Part shown: positions 46,801 to 50,875 of the stretch, one piece after another
Layout: the number at the start of each line of letters is the position of its first letter
How positions within the stretch are numbered: the stretch's first letter is position 1
Position numbers and translations under genes: made by a program
From: Mermis nigrescens
Lineage: Eukaryota > Nematoda > Enoplea > Mermithida > Mermithidae
NCBI GenBank assembly: GCA_036768485.1
Contig: JAVLUZ010000347.1
Coordinates: 372,001 to 436,000, forward strand
Direction: 5' to 3'
DNA: 64,000 nt
The notes under the pieces: model-generated
What the model saw: the letters and a program-made list of their open reading frames with translations, nothing else
Told to the model about the DNA's origin: nothing
Databases searched by the model: none

Positions 46801-46959
46801 CTTTTCAACCTTTTACGTCGTTAAGTTTTATTTATTATTTCCGATAAAGGCTATGAACAACAATTATCATATCTTTTTCATACAGTAATTTTTACTAACC
46901 TGTCCAATGTGAAACGCAAGTATTGAAATCAAAGAGAAATATTCGAATACGATACGCAT
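7657..46959 (-). CDS. Secreted PAN/apple-domain trypsin-like serine protease (six exons)
   Basis: Proposed join, minus strand: 46959-46900, 44722-44395, 42759-42483, 40650-40365, 38496-38410, 7848-7657. It totals 1230 nt, 409 residues, with compatible phases (0,1,2,0,0) and GT/AG at every junction. Order: signal peptide (residues 1-20), PAN/apple-like Cys-rich domain (about 21-130), linker Cys in SSCGMP, activation site RQRR|IVGG, His57 in SAAHCF, Asp102 in HDVAVVEF, CGWG, Ser195 in GDSGGP. The protein is a secreted zymogen of the chymotrypsin family (S1). The Cys136/Cys201 partners are kept (CHVCGWG and GGPNAC). The usual Cys168-182 and Cys191-220 pairs are both absent, and the stretch between LQKV and GDSGG is about 14 residues shorter than in trypsins. 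Either this is a derived protease or a small exon is missing. The link between exons 5 and 6 spans 30.6 kb of transposons and is the weakest point. Confidence 0.7.
7849..10107. other. Intron 5 of protease gene, distal part
   Basis: No gene or exon seen. Fragments of the dispersed GC-rich repeat family (for example around 8220, with CCCATGCTGTGCATTATAT) are present. Confidence 0.4.
10108..10895. mobile_element. Palindromic element with about 180-bp inverted arms (copy 1)
   Basis: The left arm (about 10108..10284, starting ACTAGCAAGGAAAAATGCTC) is repeated inverted in the right arm (about 10719..10895, ending TATTTGCTAGT). Extending by one base gives TA at each side of CTAGCAA...TTGCTAG, which would fit a TA target duplication as in Tc1/mariner-type MITEs. 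About 430 bp lie between the arms and code for nothing recognisable. A second copy lies at 47641..48460. Confidence 0.75.
10896..12942. repeat. GTGTAAA/TTTACAC tandem repeat block ending in a hairpin (copy 1)
   Basis: Loose repeats of a few hundred bases share a core such as AAACTTTACACAACCACAGA followed by GTGTAAAGAAGATTTTAGTC and by CCATAAT...GAGGACAAATAAA. The block ends with CCGCACCTCTCAGATACG, TATATTATAGG and a GC-rich inverted repeat around 12923..12942 (GGTACGCGC / GCGCTAC). Closely related blocks end at about 37331 and 50875. Here the hairpin is cut by the outer Polinton-type element; its other half resumes at 32814 as CGCTATCTATGAT. Confidence 0.75.
11460..11634. mobile_element. Short hAT-type MITE with perfect 8-bp target duplication
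   Basis: A 175-bp segment with ends CAGTTGCGGATCCAGG and (reverse complement of the other end) CAGGGGCGGATTCAGA is flanked on both sides by CTGTTGAG (11452..11459 and 11635..11642). CAG-type inverted termini plus an 8-bp duplication are the hallmark of hAT transposons. The inside is GC-richer than its surroundings and codes for nothing. It is inserted in the GTGTAAA repeat block. Confidence 0.85.
12943..13610. repeat. Left terminal segment of outer element
   Basis: Inverted copy of about 32216..32813. Shared landmarks in order are CCCTAGAC.GCAACGCTATA, several CCTATGTTATAACATAGG palindromes, ACAATGGTTAAGGATAG, a TAAGCCTAAGCAAGCTAAGC stretch, CCCATACTAACGC, AGCAGTGGTCCG and ATGTGAGTTTAAACTA. 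A short internal duplication (around 13390..13500) occurs only in this copy. Confidence 0.85.
13611..14400. repeat. Left TIR of inner Polinton
   Basis: Inverted copy of 22802..23600. Landmarks are GATGGCAACGTTATAACATA, GCGCGTCCAGCC, GGGCCAGGGGCCCAGG, three related units containing CTACAGTATACCA, AGATGGACACTACCACCACT, TTTTTGCCGATCTATG, and TTGCCACAGATTAGCTG near the inner end. The inner end carries the tail of a reading frame on the minus strand (NLWQHFIEQTKE), matching the plus-strand frame that runs into the right TIR. Confidence 0.88.
14395..15162 (-). pseudogene. Polinton protein-primed DNA polymerase B, N-terminal fragment
   Basis: Reading the minus strand from 15162, pieces in different frames resemble the N-terminal region of Polinton/Maverick PolB: a segment with EQIFEEAIKQML, then VGIEIRQPCLHAPVLVPF, ending near 14821, then a segment with GGGYIEITSNDNLSLP, and finally LFFEGPKADKVIHLHNANNH ending at a stop near 14397. 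Several stops and frameshifts break it. The polymerase and exonuclease regions that should follow are absent, because the left TIR starts immediately after. The identification rests on the recognised N-terminal blocks and on position. A TCTATAAATA motif lies 38 bp upstream of the ATG. Confidence 0.7.
15200..15209 (-). promoter_or_regulatory. TCTATAAATA box, minus strand (PolB side)
   Basis: The minus strand reads TCTATAAATA exactly, 38 bp before the ATG of the PolB fragment. It forms a divergent pair with the plus-strand box at 15222, 12 bp away. The same 10-mer precedes several plus-strand Polinton genes. Confidence 0.65.
15222..15231 (+). promoter_or_regulatory. TCTATAAATA box, plus strand
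   Basis: Reads TCTATAAATACTAATTAT, 43 bp before an ATG at 15274. It is the plus-strand half of the divergent pair. Confidence 0.65.
15274..15590 (+). pseudogene. Unidentified Polinton cargo frame 1
   Basis: An ATG follows the TCTATAAATA box and opens a frame starting MEEIRELKSVFLWMRRKSLM, broken by stops after about 42 codons and further along. I do not recognise it. Its place, just right of the divergent promoter and left of the integrase, suggests a cargo or regulatory gene of the element. Confidence 0.4.
15596..15605 (+). promoter_or_regulatory. TCTATAAATA box
   Basis: An exact 10-mer, 50 bp before an ATG at 15655. Confidence 0.6.
15655..16110 (+). pseudogene. Unidentified Polinton cargo frame 2
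   Basis: The frame opens MSSPGELAYHQFV, hits a TGA, then continues with readable sequence (KASNRYGKGVRNVQS, KEMHEIDRHKAFLDFCIKV) before further stops. No family recognised. The start is chosen because a TCTATAAATA box stands at the same kind of distance as for the other genes. Confidence 0.4.
16126..17278 (+). pseudogene. Polinton retrovirus-like integrase with C-terminal chromodomain
   Basis: Readable in overlapping pieces. 16126 opens with MDKLLTKLYHDPQTGYTGAN (N-terminal region). ADLVDLQ near 16345 lies where the first catalytic Asp region should be. LKTKTGKEIIASFQKIF and QMDQGTKF follow (second Asp region). Then SIVERFN with KERMWPYFTEKN (catalytic Glu region), LPDLLKNYNNSFHRTIG, and finally a chromodomain (FVIEKIIKIRKKGKKTEYLV then RWRGFPPKFDSWV). 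This order is typical of Polinton integrases, which insert the element and create 6-bp duplications. At least three frameshifts and several stops make this copy dead. The last part (from 16898) is the best preserved. Confidence 0.88.
17279..17530 (+). other. Unidentified coding remnant after the integrase
   Basis: Short open pieces in different frames (for example SASKTLLKFDDHTIFELLKV around 17323..17390, and GYVLLCEPPYKN near 17455) read like degraded protein. I cannot assign a family. Confidence 0.3.
17535..17860. repeat. Minisatellite, unit TTTTTGTAAAGTTTGGAATA
   Basis: About a dozen imperfect repeats of roughly 19-21 bp (GTAAAGTTTGGAATATTTTTT), with two interruptions containing ATGCTTAAGC. 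The same unit fills arrays in both arms of the outer element (25490..26100 and 28790..29140). Confidence 0.85.
18010..18300 (-). pseudogene. Unidentified minus-strand coding remnant
   Basis: The minus strand reads TKTVKEVKSAIKAAADALNA and then RSDDLKVKPHMFAGS in one frame with coding-like composition, flanked by stops. It is not recognised. It lies between the minisatellite and the ATPase and points opposite to the neighbouring genes. Confidence 0.35.
18364..18373 (+). promoter_or_regulatory. TCTATAAATA box before ATPase
   Basis: Reads TCTATAAATACTT, 29 bp before the ATG of the ATPase frame at about 18402. Confidence 0.65.
18402..18860 (+). pseudogene. Polinton FtsK/HerA-like genome-packaging ATPase
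   Basis: Starts MMFQHPFTCLVSGPTKSGKT: the Walker A motif GPTKSGKT is at 18438..18461. Frame 1 stops near 18568. The protein continues in another frame from about 18524 with LPDFIYLKQFSHVPQ and Walker B LLILDDLM (18638..18661). A third piece (LIELTQNARDELRLKTNIF) follows the stop at 18781. This matches the packaging ATPase shared by Polintons and related double jelly-roll viruses, which would load DNA into capsids. At least two frameshifts break the copy. Confidence 0.85.
18865..18874 (+). promoter_or_regulatory. TCTATAAATA box
   Basis: Reads TCTATAAATACTAGCATAGA, 24 bp before an ATG at about 18899. The longer context TCTATAAATACTAGCAT is shared with the box at 20214. Confidence 0.65.
18899..19248 (+). 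pseudogene. Small basic Polinton protein with hydrophobic tail
   Basis: The frame opens MGKERLTRNIACLHLLSQAK and continues, across shifts, through KTPQRTAIISTASKIK and NNRIK. Pieces in other frames read NNKQATTKQKKDIIIQEGG then FLPLLLTSILIIAGSLLADA. A basic N-terminal part followed by a Gly-Gly-Phe-Leu turn and a hydrophobic tail is a recurrent small gene in Polintons, positioned near the ATPase. Its molecular role is not established, and I do not assign one. At least two frameshifts. Confidence 0.6.
19246..19813 (+). pseudogene. Conserved Polinton protein (KH..KM..IP family), one frameshift
   Basis: The first frame starts MKHTEKMILIPSEISERTKP and runs to about 19550. The second frame takes over with FIEIEPNGELVIDGNRIEES, NITDLVNDLTRERKKI and ends EISTAGGEFNWDESL at 19813. 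Together they resemble a conserved Polinton protein of unknown function that lies between the ATPase and capsid genes. This is among the best-preserved frames of the element: only one shift is needed. Its stop codon overlaps the next TCTATAAATA box. Confidence 0.65.
19807..19816 (+). promoter_or_regulatory. TCTATAAATA box overlapping a stop codon
   Basis: TCTATAAATACTT includes the TAA stop of the preceding gene, and the next ATG follows at 19852. Confidence 0.65.
19852..20210 (+). pseudogene. Small Gly-rich/hydrophobic Polinton protein, possible virion protein
   Basis: Opens MHIQFNPNDTTFGWTTTQGR with a Gly-containing N-terminus. After a shift it continues with VPVLQSIGKRVGKHALVAGL then NIASDLAQRKPLFESIKEHL, followed by a stop, and EAAQLFDEASHALQQQQRR in the same frame. 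The pattern (Gly-rich start, hydrophobic/amphipathic centre, ...SIGK.VGKHAL..GLNIASD...) is common in Polintons next to the capsid gene. A minor virion-protein role is my inference only. Confidence 0.55.
20214..20223 (+). promoter_or_regulatory. TCTATAAATA box before major capsid gene
   Basis: TCTATAAATACTAGCATG, with the ATG at 20229 directly after it. The box is unusually close to the start compared with the others. Confidence 0.65.
20229..21430 (+). pseudogene. Polinton major capsid protein (double jelly-roll type)
   Basis: N-terminal STKTELDI is followed, after a shift, by PTNPITNEGPYEFRVP-like sequence around 20365..20420. Then come DPHYIQLNKNYIHMLLRI-like pieces, a middle part with RFLVNFTIPPKLHRNN and DLKVSQMKLFIRKIEK, FTGQLPRLIVF around 20975, and the C-terminal block VREGTTSIAVRFSE then EIIIYAEFDNVIMIDKNRNA ending at a stop at 21428..21430. 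The last block is the clearest match to Polinton major capsid proteins. The copy has many frameshifts and stops, so it cannot make a capsid. Confidence 0.82.
21433..21810 (+). pseudogene. Polinton adenain-like cysteine protease
   Basis: Begins 2 bases after the capsid stop. It reads MNTIEIFKVLKHN, GVFPIDRQPPARTYPAALVV, NLDPSENQDHTGLWAF (region of the catalytic His), then after a shift NYFDSYGLEPPV and FSISCGHMCIYF (catalytic Cys region). This order matches the maturation protease shared by adenoviruses and Polintons, which trims virion proteins. Stops after the His region and near the end break it. The tight spacing suggests expression from the capsid promoter. Confidence 0.82.
21814..21823 (+). 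promoter_or_regulatory. TTTATAAATA box (variant)
   Basis: One base differs from the TCTATAAATA consensus. The ATG follows at 21851. Confidence 0.5.
21851..22640 (+). pseudogene. Polinton probable minor capsid (penton-like) protein
   Basis: An intact frame of 148 codons starts MDMKQFYIMLPSNSQETNTA and contains FVTNLPRQIALTGDWEVGLA, a block found in a conserved Polinton structural protein. I infer that it is the penton-like minor capsid protein. The frame ends at 22297. Downstream, readable pieces in other frames (EPQIVENVFAPLLQVVNIEG, NTIEVNIKSDQDKPVQIW) carry the same protein on to about 22640. This is the longest uninterrupted frame left in the element. Confidence 0.7.
22641..22890 (+). pseudogene. 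Last Polinton frame, running into right TIR
   Basis: Reads LVEKDAEALSNFSKLVKQCF then TFIDLPTLANLWQQFSEQTK in one frame and ends inside the right TIR. The TIR's other copy repeats its last part on the minus strand (14320..14400). Not assigned to a family. Confidence 0.45.
22802..23600. repeat. Right TIR of inner Polinton
   Basis: Inverted partner of 13611..14400. It ends GGTATACTACT, followed by the duplication GGTAAG. An insertion of about 40 bp around 22880..22912 is absent from the left copy. Confidence 0.88.
24890..24990. repeat. Short array of GTGTGCAGAGTTTGGAAAAA
   Basis: About four units of 19-21 bp. The mirror-image array in the right arm is at about 29640..29735. Confidence 0.8.
25490..26110. 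repeat. Minisatellite GTAAAGTTTGGAACATTTTT, left arm
   Basis: About thirty imperfect units of 18-21 bp, punctuated twice by ACACATTTTACxCGTTATAA. Inverted partner at 28785..29140; a shorter relative lies inside the inner Polinton. Both strands give repetitive open frames (NFTKNVP and KVWNIFC types), which are artefacts of the repeat. Confidence 0.88.
27232..27266 (+). promoter_or_regulatory. Candidate core promoter in palindrome loop
   Basis: TATAAAA starts at 27232 and TTCAGTTTGG, an arthropod-style initiator (TCAGT), lies about 30 bp downstream. Spacing and composition fit a Pol II core promoter; nothing else supports it. Confidence 0.4.
27465..27749 (+). CDS. Hypothetical basic protein in palindrome loop
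   Basis: A 94-codon frame starting MYPSSSPSWQQIQK, rich in Arg and Lys in its middle (HQHLRRRLPATYSIVKSLQR). No family recognised. It overlaps the next frame by 4 bases (ATGA arrangement) and lies about 200 bp after the TATA/initiator pair. It may be one part of a spliced or frameshifted gene, or chance. Confidence 0.3.
   Translation: MYPSSSPSWQQIQKVSTRTYTKFRTFRPIHRVFHQHLRRRLPATYSIVKSLQRYRHQHATCNMIEAKREQKCLEHYQYSNNIRAIVNISEPHQQ
27746..27967 (+). CDS. Hypothetical Cys/His-containing small protein
   Basis: A 73-codon frame starting at the ATG inside the previous stop context. It contains CPNVCIDCYY followed by FAHLAKCEANA, a Cys/Cys/His/Cys arrangement that could bind zinc. No homologue recognised. 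Confidence 0.3.
   Translation: MILLSAAKHPAYTTSGNLLCPNVCIDCYYSMSSNIFAHLAKCEANASKNTSNWFYIIIDTTNHNHNTNLAYFW
28110..28615. other. Insertion of about 0.5 kb in the right arm
   Basis: The left arm runs straight from GGGTCGGCC through TTTTGCGCA to CAAATACAAATTTCTG (reversed). The right arm has about 500 extra bases between these landmarks. It contains GTGGGAGGTCCCCCTTCCTC and AT-rich sequence. I found no clear duplication or inverted ends. Confidence 0.5.
28785..29140. repeat. Minisatellite TTCCAAACTTTACAAAAAAT, right arm
   Basis: Mirror image of the array at 25490..26110, with about seventeen units. It is shorter than the left array, so the arrays have changed length since the palindrome formed. 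Confidence 0.88.
30533..31804. mobile_element. Solo LTR with 4-bp target duplication
   Basis: The right arm of the palindrome contains 1272 bases absent from the left arm. They begin TGTAACTACAATAG and end TGCATTTACA (TG...CA), and are flanked by TAAG on both sides (30529..30532 and 31805..31808). The uninterrupted left arm shows TATAAGCATGTTG at this place. This is what recombination between the two LTRs of a retrotransposon leaves behind. A 113-codon open frame inside (30973..31314) looks incidental. The family (Gypsy or BEL-like) cannot be told from an LTR alone. Confidence 0.75.
31865..32060. repeat. Minisatellite GGACCAGGAAGTCAA, right arm
   Basis: About twelve imperfect 12-17-bp units of GGACCAGGAAGT(C/G)AA. 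Its mirror (TCCTTTGACTTCCAGG type) is at about 23790..23945. Confidence 0.85.
32985..33050 (-). other. tRNA-like or tRNA-derived relic
   Basis: On the minus strand GCTAGTGGCTGACGTGTACG resembles an A box and GAGTTCAAATC a B box, about 45 bp apart, with GCATGC in the middle where an anticodon arm could lie. The stems do not form a full cloverleaf by eye, so this is at best a SINE head or a decayed tRNA. Confidence 0.25.
33438..35867 (+). pseudogene. hAT-family transposase (TTF zinc finger / DUF4371 / hATC)
   Basis: The true start is probably ATG 33438 (MERQSNLLGFIPKRIRIYR), followed by a shift. Domains in order: TTF-type zinc-finger region with WLCYSIEKAGAFCKHCVLFG at about 33780, DUF4371 with LNKGNFREMISYQINVC and LSPEIQNELITC (to 34328), the Asp-containing ADQATDVNK block at about 34380/34560, YAQCYDGAGAMAG at about 34740, further helical region 34935..35417, and a C-terminal hATC dimerisation block with LPVTTVSIERSF-like and RRLKTY sequence around 35680..35740, ending at TAA 35865. 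At least four frameshifts or stops and a 179-bp tandem duplication inactivate it. Confidence 0.85.
34356..34713 (+). repeat. Exact 179-bp tandem duplication inside the hAT transposase
   Basis: TAGAAAGTGCTTTGCAGG...ATTAATAGAC occurs twice head to tail (34356..34534 and 34535..34713), apparently without differences. The length is not a multiple of three, so it shifts the frame. The identity implies a recent event relative to the decay of the rest of the gene, or an assembly error. Confidence 0.85.
36285..37331. repeat. GTGTAAA/TTTACAC repeat block ending in a hairpin (copy 2, 5'-truncated)
   Basis: Two related units (36340..36600 and 36690..36950) share TTACACTAAAACGATTACA-like and GAATGGACTGCA words. 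The block ends with CCGCACCTCCCAGGTG, AAGTATATTATAGG and a perfect 8-bp stem GGTAGCGC-TATT-GCGCTACC at 37302..37321, followed by TATGAT. Confidence 0.7.
37332..38409. other. Intron 5 of protease gene, proximal part
   Basis: No exon seen. It contains two diverged copies of a unit with GATCAGCTC and GGCAGAAATTTTCC (37560..37830 and 37930..38170). Confidence 0.4.
38410..38496 (-). CDS. Protease exon 5 (LQKV exon)
   Basis: Acceptor AATTGTTTGCAG, donor AAG|GTAAAT, 87 nt, phase 0 at both ends. It reads TRLQKVSNSKLLVHTSIIGD then LKNYVGVSK. LQ-x-V is the usual block about 15 residues after CGWG in S1 proteases. Unlike relatives it has no Cys168. Confidence 0.7.
38700..38985 (+). repeat. Dispersed 280-bp repeat, copy 1
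   Basis: Begins near CATACCTGGGCGTGGGGGG, carries ATGGATAGTGCTCGATGAGA then AACGTTGAAAAATGG, and ends near CGCCCACCTATGG. The ends form an imperfect inverted repeat around GGTGGGC/GTGGGC. Other copies: 45058..45335 (minus), 52255..52545 and 57310..57600 (plus). Confidence 0.75.
38986..40364. other. Protease intron 4, remainder
   Basis: No exon seen. It contains GC-rich scraps of the dispersed repeat family around 39860..40000. Confidence 0.4.
40365..40650 (-). CDS. Protease exon 4 (Asp102 exon)
   Basis: Acceptor ATTTTGCAG, and G completes an Arg codon split from exon 3. It encodes SEYKFVFGVQDWRLF, then HDVAVVEF with catalytic Asp102, YVLPICLPDSK with Cys122 (partner of the linker Cys), and KCHVCGWGKTLCKL. 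Two donors are possible: GTAAGC at 40372 (phase 1, which does not fit exon 5) and GTGAGC at 40364 (phase 0, which does). I chose the second. Confidence 0.85.
40651..42482. other. Protease intron 3
   Basis: No exon seen. Fragments of dispersed GC-rich repeats occur near 41330..41530 and 41950..42110. Confidence 0.4.
42483..42759 (-). CDS. Protease exon 3 (activation site and His57)
   Basis: Acceptor TTTTTTCAG. It encodes PTIYTYSVDKLKAPSSCGMP (linker with the Cys that tethers the light chain), the activation site RQRR|IVGG, WLGFVLYKDKNICAINLVSK and SAAHCF with catalytic His57. The dibasic RQRR could be cut by a trypsin- or furin-like enzyme. Donor AGGAG|GTTAAC leaves two bases that pair with the G opening exon 4. 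Confidence 0.9.
42760..44394. other. Protease intron 2
   Basis: No exon seen. A dispersed repeat relative lies near 43700..43850 (GGACCAACACC, CCCCCATTCCCCCCAGA). Confidence 0.4.
44395..44722 (-). CDS. Protease exon 2 (PAN/apple-like domain)
   Basis: Acceptor CTCTTTTCCAG, phase 0. It encodes CKFYDKDAVTKINLWFSKAS, then a Cys-rich block: YKPCLAQTTEGFHIRDPVF, IHECALLCLKTKQCLSANYI, RQNCLLHSS, and VYIEFDC. Cysteine spacing and the CALLCLKTKQC-type helix are those of PAN/apple domains, which bind proteins or sugars and position proteases. Donor CAAA|GTAAAT, phase 1, gives Lys with exon 3. Confidence 0.85.
44723..46899. other. Protease intron 1
   Basis: No convincing exon. An inverted copy of the 280-bp dispersed repeat lies at 45058..45335. 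A signal-peptide-like frame at about 45762..45870 was considered and rejected because its phase does not fit. Confidence 0.4.
45058..45335 (-). repeat. Dispersed 280-bp repeat, copy 2 (inverted)
   Basis: On the minus strand it shows the same landmarks as 38700..38985, including GTGCTCGATGAGAAACGT. Confidence 0.75.
46900..46959 (-). CDS. Protease exon 1 (signal peptide)
   Basis: ATG opens MRIVFEYFSLISILAFHIGQ, exactly 20 codons, followed by donor CAG|GTTAGT in phase 0, which matches exon 2. The composition (short charged start, hydrophobic core, small/polar end) is a secretory signal peptide. No other ATG lies between it and an in-frame stop upstream. Confidence 0.75.
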
Positions 46960-47640
46960 TGTCGATTAGAGATCGATACTAAATAACAAAAAACCACCTT
47001 ATTTCAAACATTAAAACAAGCTACCCCGAGTAAGATCAGCCGGATCAAATACCAGATTCATTATAAAAACAAACTGGTAATAGTTAATCTTAAATGACTT
47101 TATGAGGCCCGGCATGTAGCTGGCCCTCTGAATTGGAGGGGGCTGAAATTTTGAAGTCAGATATCTTAGGAACTACTTGTAGACGGGCAAAACTAATGGT
47201 GTTCTTGAGCGTTTCTTGGCGAGCTCTACACACTGGAGGAGAAAACATTTTCAAAAAAGTAAAAAAATTGCATCACTCAAACTTGGGCTGTTCTCGGAAG
47301 ACAAAAGCTATACAAAAATAATAAATCTGGCGCGAAGCGCCCGTAAGTTTAGGGATTATTGGTTCAAAAGTGTGTTAGAATCTATTCTGGCAGTCTTTCC
47401 GATGCACTTTCAGAATTTTCAACTTTTTAACTTTAGGGGACCCTTGCAAAAAACATTCGCTCTTCCAAAATTAGGGGGAGGGGCAGTCCTTCCATATCCT
47501 CCGCACAGCTGCGTGTCTGTTGAGGCTGCGGTTCATTATTATTAACGAACAAATGACAGAATGGAATTTAGTAGAAATAAGTACTCAGACAAACAGCAGG
47601 CTAAAACTTTAATGTGTCAAAAAGCAACTGAACATATAAT
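46960..47640. other. Upstream region of the protease gene
   Basis: Intergenic. It should hold the protease promoter, but no clear TATA/initiator pair was identified. A GC-rich transposon-like scrap spans about 47100..47530. Confidence 0.4.
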
Positions 47641-48460
47641 ACTAGCAAAGAAAAAAGCTCCGATGGAACAAAAAAGGGGAATATACTTAGGGATTGTGAA
47701 TTATCGAGGATGTAAAAGAAGGGGACTAGTAAAAATCTCCCTATGTTATATGCCAAGAATCGCAAAATATGTAAAAAATCAGACTTTCTCTAAACAATGC
47801 AGAAAATCGAAGTATATTCTGCTGACTCTGAAAAAACGTATTATTTTAAAATAATTTTTTCTGATTGACATAATAGCTTAAAGCATATTACATATTGCAA
47901 CTTTTTGCAGACTTCATTCAACTTTGAGTTGCTTAATAATGTAACTGAAAGTGAAATGCTGTTAACAAATCATAATTAAGTTGTTCGTATTGCATTATTA
48001 CTAAGCATGTCACTTAGCAGATACAGCCATTCTAAGTGTCTAAGTGCAAGCAATATTCAAATTACCAAAAAATTGATTGAAAAAAGCAGCGAATTAGCAA
48101 TGCAGTAGCTAAGCGAATTGAATGAAATTGTACATATCGATGCATTCAAGACAATCGATGATATTGTTGGTTCAAAGCAGTAGGAAACACGGAAGCTGAC
48201 GTGCAAGAGACCTTATGTACATACTCTTTTACACATGTCTACAGCAATTGTTTACTAAACTTTTACATTTTTCAAAGGCCGCAGAATATACTTCGATTTT
48301 TTGCATTGTTTAGAGAAAGTCTGATTTTTTACGTATTTTGCGATTCTTGGCATATAACATAGGGAGATTTTTACTAGTCCCCTTCTTTTACATCCTCGAT
48401 AATTCACAATCCCAAGTATATTCCCTTTTTTGTTCCATCGGAGCATTTTTCTTTGCTAGT
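47641..48460. mobile_element. Palindromic element with about 180-bp inverted arms (copy 2)
   Basis: The left arm 47641..47826 (ACTAGCAAAGAAAAAAGCTC) is mirrored at about 48280..48460 (ending CTTTGCTAGT). The internal sequence is related to copy 1 at 10108..10895. It is followed, as in copy 1, by ACCC.ACTTT and a GTGTAAA block, so the two parts seem to travel together. Confidence 0.75.
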
Positions 48461-50875
48461 ACCCCACTTTTAATTAGCAAGATTTGGAAATACAATACTA
48501 GATTTCATTTACTGTGCGGTTCTTCTAATAATTGAATGGTTTAAACTTTACAAAGCTACTAGTTGTAGAAGAAACAAAGATTCTGATTAGTAATTCTTAT
48601 GTTACGTAGAACATCCTGTAACGAAATATGCTTCCAAAACTTTCTAGAGCTAAACTTAATTTCCATTTTAAACTTTACACAAGAGTGTAAAGAATTTTAG
48701 TGGGATTAATAATTTCGATATTGCTCTGATATAACGATCAGCATTTATAAAGAAATGAAACCTCTATAATGTTCTAAGAACAAATTAACATTAGGTGTTA
48801 ATCACTTTACACTACTCTTCATGCACCCCTAGCAGACGTATCACATCTGTTTCCATTTTTACGACTTTAGAGAAAAAATAAGTTACCGTGGGGCTCTAGA
48901 ATGAAGCTTATTATATAGTGTAAACTTTACACTAGCAACGAGTGTAAAGAAGATTTTAGTCGGATTTGTAAATTCGATTTTACTCGGATATTACGATTAA
49001 CATCCATGGAAAAATTACGTCTCCATAACGGTTTAATGACAAATAGACACAGATGTAAACCACTTAACATCACTGTTGAGTGTAAACAAACGAGCCCGGC
49101 TGACGTCCCTAATTTGATTCCATGTAAATTTTCAGATTTCGGCAAAAAATTCAGGTTTTCGCAAAGCTCTAGAACGAAGATTAATTAGCAGCGTAAACTT
49201 TACACAACCGCCTACTATAAAGAGGATTTTATTCCGATTTGTAAATCTAATATTACTCGGATATTATTTTCAACATTTATGAAATAATTGCATGTCTACA
49301 ATGGTCTGAGGACAAATAATCAATGAGTGTAAACTACTTTACATCACTGTTGGATGTAAAAAACGCGCCTACGTGATGTCTTACATTTGATTCTTTGAAA
49401 ATTTCTAGACTCCAGGAAAAAATTAGGTTTCTGGAATGCTCAAAAACGAAGATAAATACATATGTAGTGTAAACTTCATGTAAACACCCAGTCTAAAGAA
49501 GATTTTGGTCAGATTCGTAATTTTGATATTTTTCCGATATTACGTTTAATATTTATGAAAAAAATCAAGTCTCCATAATGTTTTATGGGCAAACTAACAA
49601 TAGGTGTAAACCACTTTACAACACTGTAGAGTGTAAACAAATGCGCCAGACTGGCATATCAAATTTAATTCCTGGTCCATTTCTAGACTTGATAATCAAG
49701 TCCCTGACTCATAACCGGAGAAGCAGGCAGAAAAAACAAGACAGAAACGCATTTTGAACACCAAATTTTTGACTTTACTCTCGCTAAATATTAATGTATA
49801 GACAATTTGCTTTGACATGCACCCGATATAAAGCACTTTATTTTTATTCTATTGGACTTATCCCGACTTCTGGACGGAGAAAGTGGCGAACAAGAAACGC
49901 AACAAAAACGTATTTTCCATCATTTAGAACACTGTAAACTTTAAAATTCCGTACCGAAGTCCCCATTGAGTTTAAAGAAATTCGGTTTGGTACAATTTGT
50001 AGCTTTTAAATCGTAGTACATTCCTGTGTGCCAAAATTCTCTTGCAAAAATTATTTGGTATGATTTATTTATCAAAATTCAGAAAAAAACGTGTTTTTTC
50101 GCCCATTTTTTACCTCTGATTTCGAACTTTACACCCCCATAAATAACTCAATATTGCGTTTTTTTGAATGCACTTTGCTGCGATGTGTAGCCCCTGAGAG
50201 GCACTTTATTACTGCTGTATTCAATTTACCCTGACTCATAAGCGGAAAAATTTGGCAGAGAAAACTTAGTCAAAATCCGTTTTTTTACACCATCCACTAG
50301 AGTGTAAACTTTAAACCCCAGGATCTAACTCACCATAGAGCGTAGAAGACTTTGCTTATATGCAGAATGTAGCCCTTGATCCGCTCTACATTTCTGTCAG
50401 AAAACATTCCAAAAATCTCATAACCGGAGTTAGTATCAGGCATAAGCAGGTTGAAAACTCGACCAAAAAGTGCTTTTTCACCCCCAGATTTTCGCACTCT
50501 TTATACTGCCATTAGATAACTAATGCGAATTTCAAAAAACAAAAAAAGTACCATCTGTAGAATTCATCCCTCTATTATCCTATGCTGTTCAATTCTTCGA
50601 GTCATCAATACTCAGTTGTCCACATGCCACATTATAAATGTCCCAAAATTTGTCCTATCTTATAACGTTATACAAAAACTTTACACCTTCTTTGCACAGT
50701 CAGTTTTGAGTTTCAAGCAAAACAAAAAAACATCGGCAGCGAATTTTTTATTATCTCTCTTTTAAAAAGAACCGCACCTTCCAGAAGTGTCCCGTTATAG
50801 CTGTAGGGGGGTGCACAGGTGTTAGGGGTACCCGAGTATATTATAGGTACGCGCTAACGCGCTACCTATGATATC
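48461..50875. repeat. GTGTAAA/TTTACAC repeat block ending in a hairpin (copy 3)
   Basis: At least four tandem units, with landmarks GTGTAAACTTTACAC at about 48650, 48915, 49190 and 49465 (period near 270 bp). Then a longer 3' part parallels copy 1 (CCGCACCTTCCAGAAG, GGGGTGCACAGGTGTTAGGG, TATATTATAGG), ending in a GC-rich inverted repeat and CCTATGAT. Confidence 0.8.
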
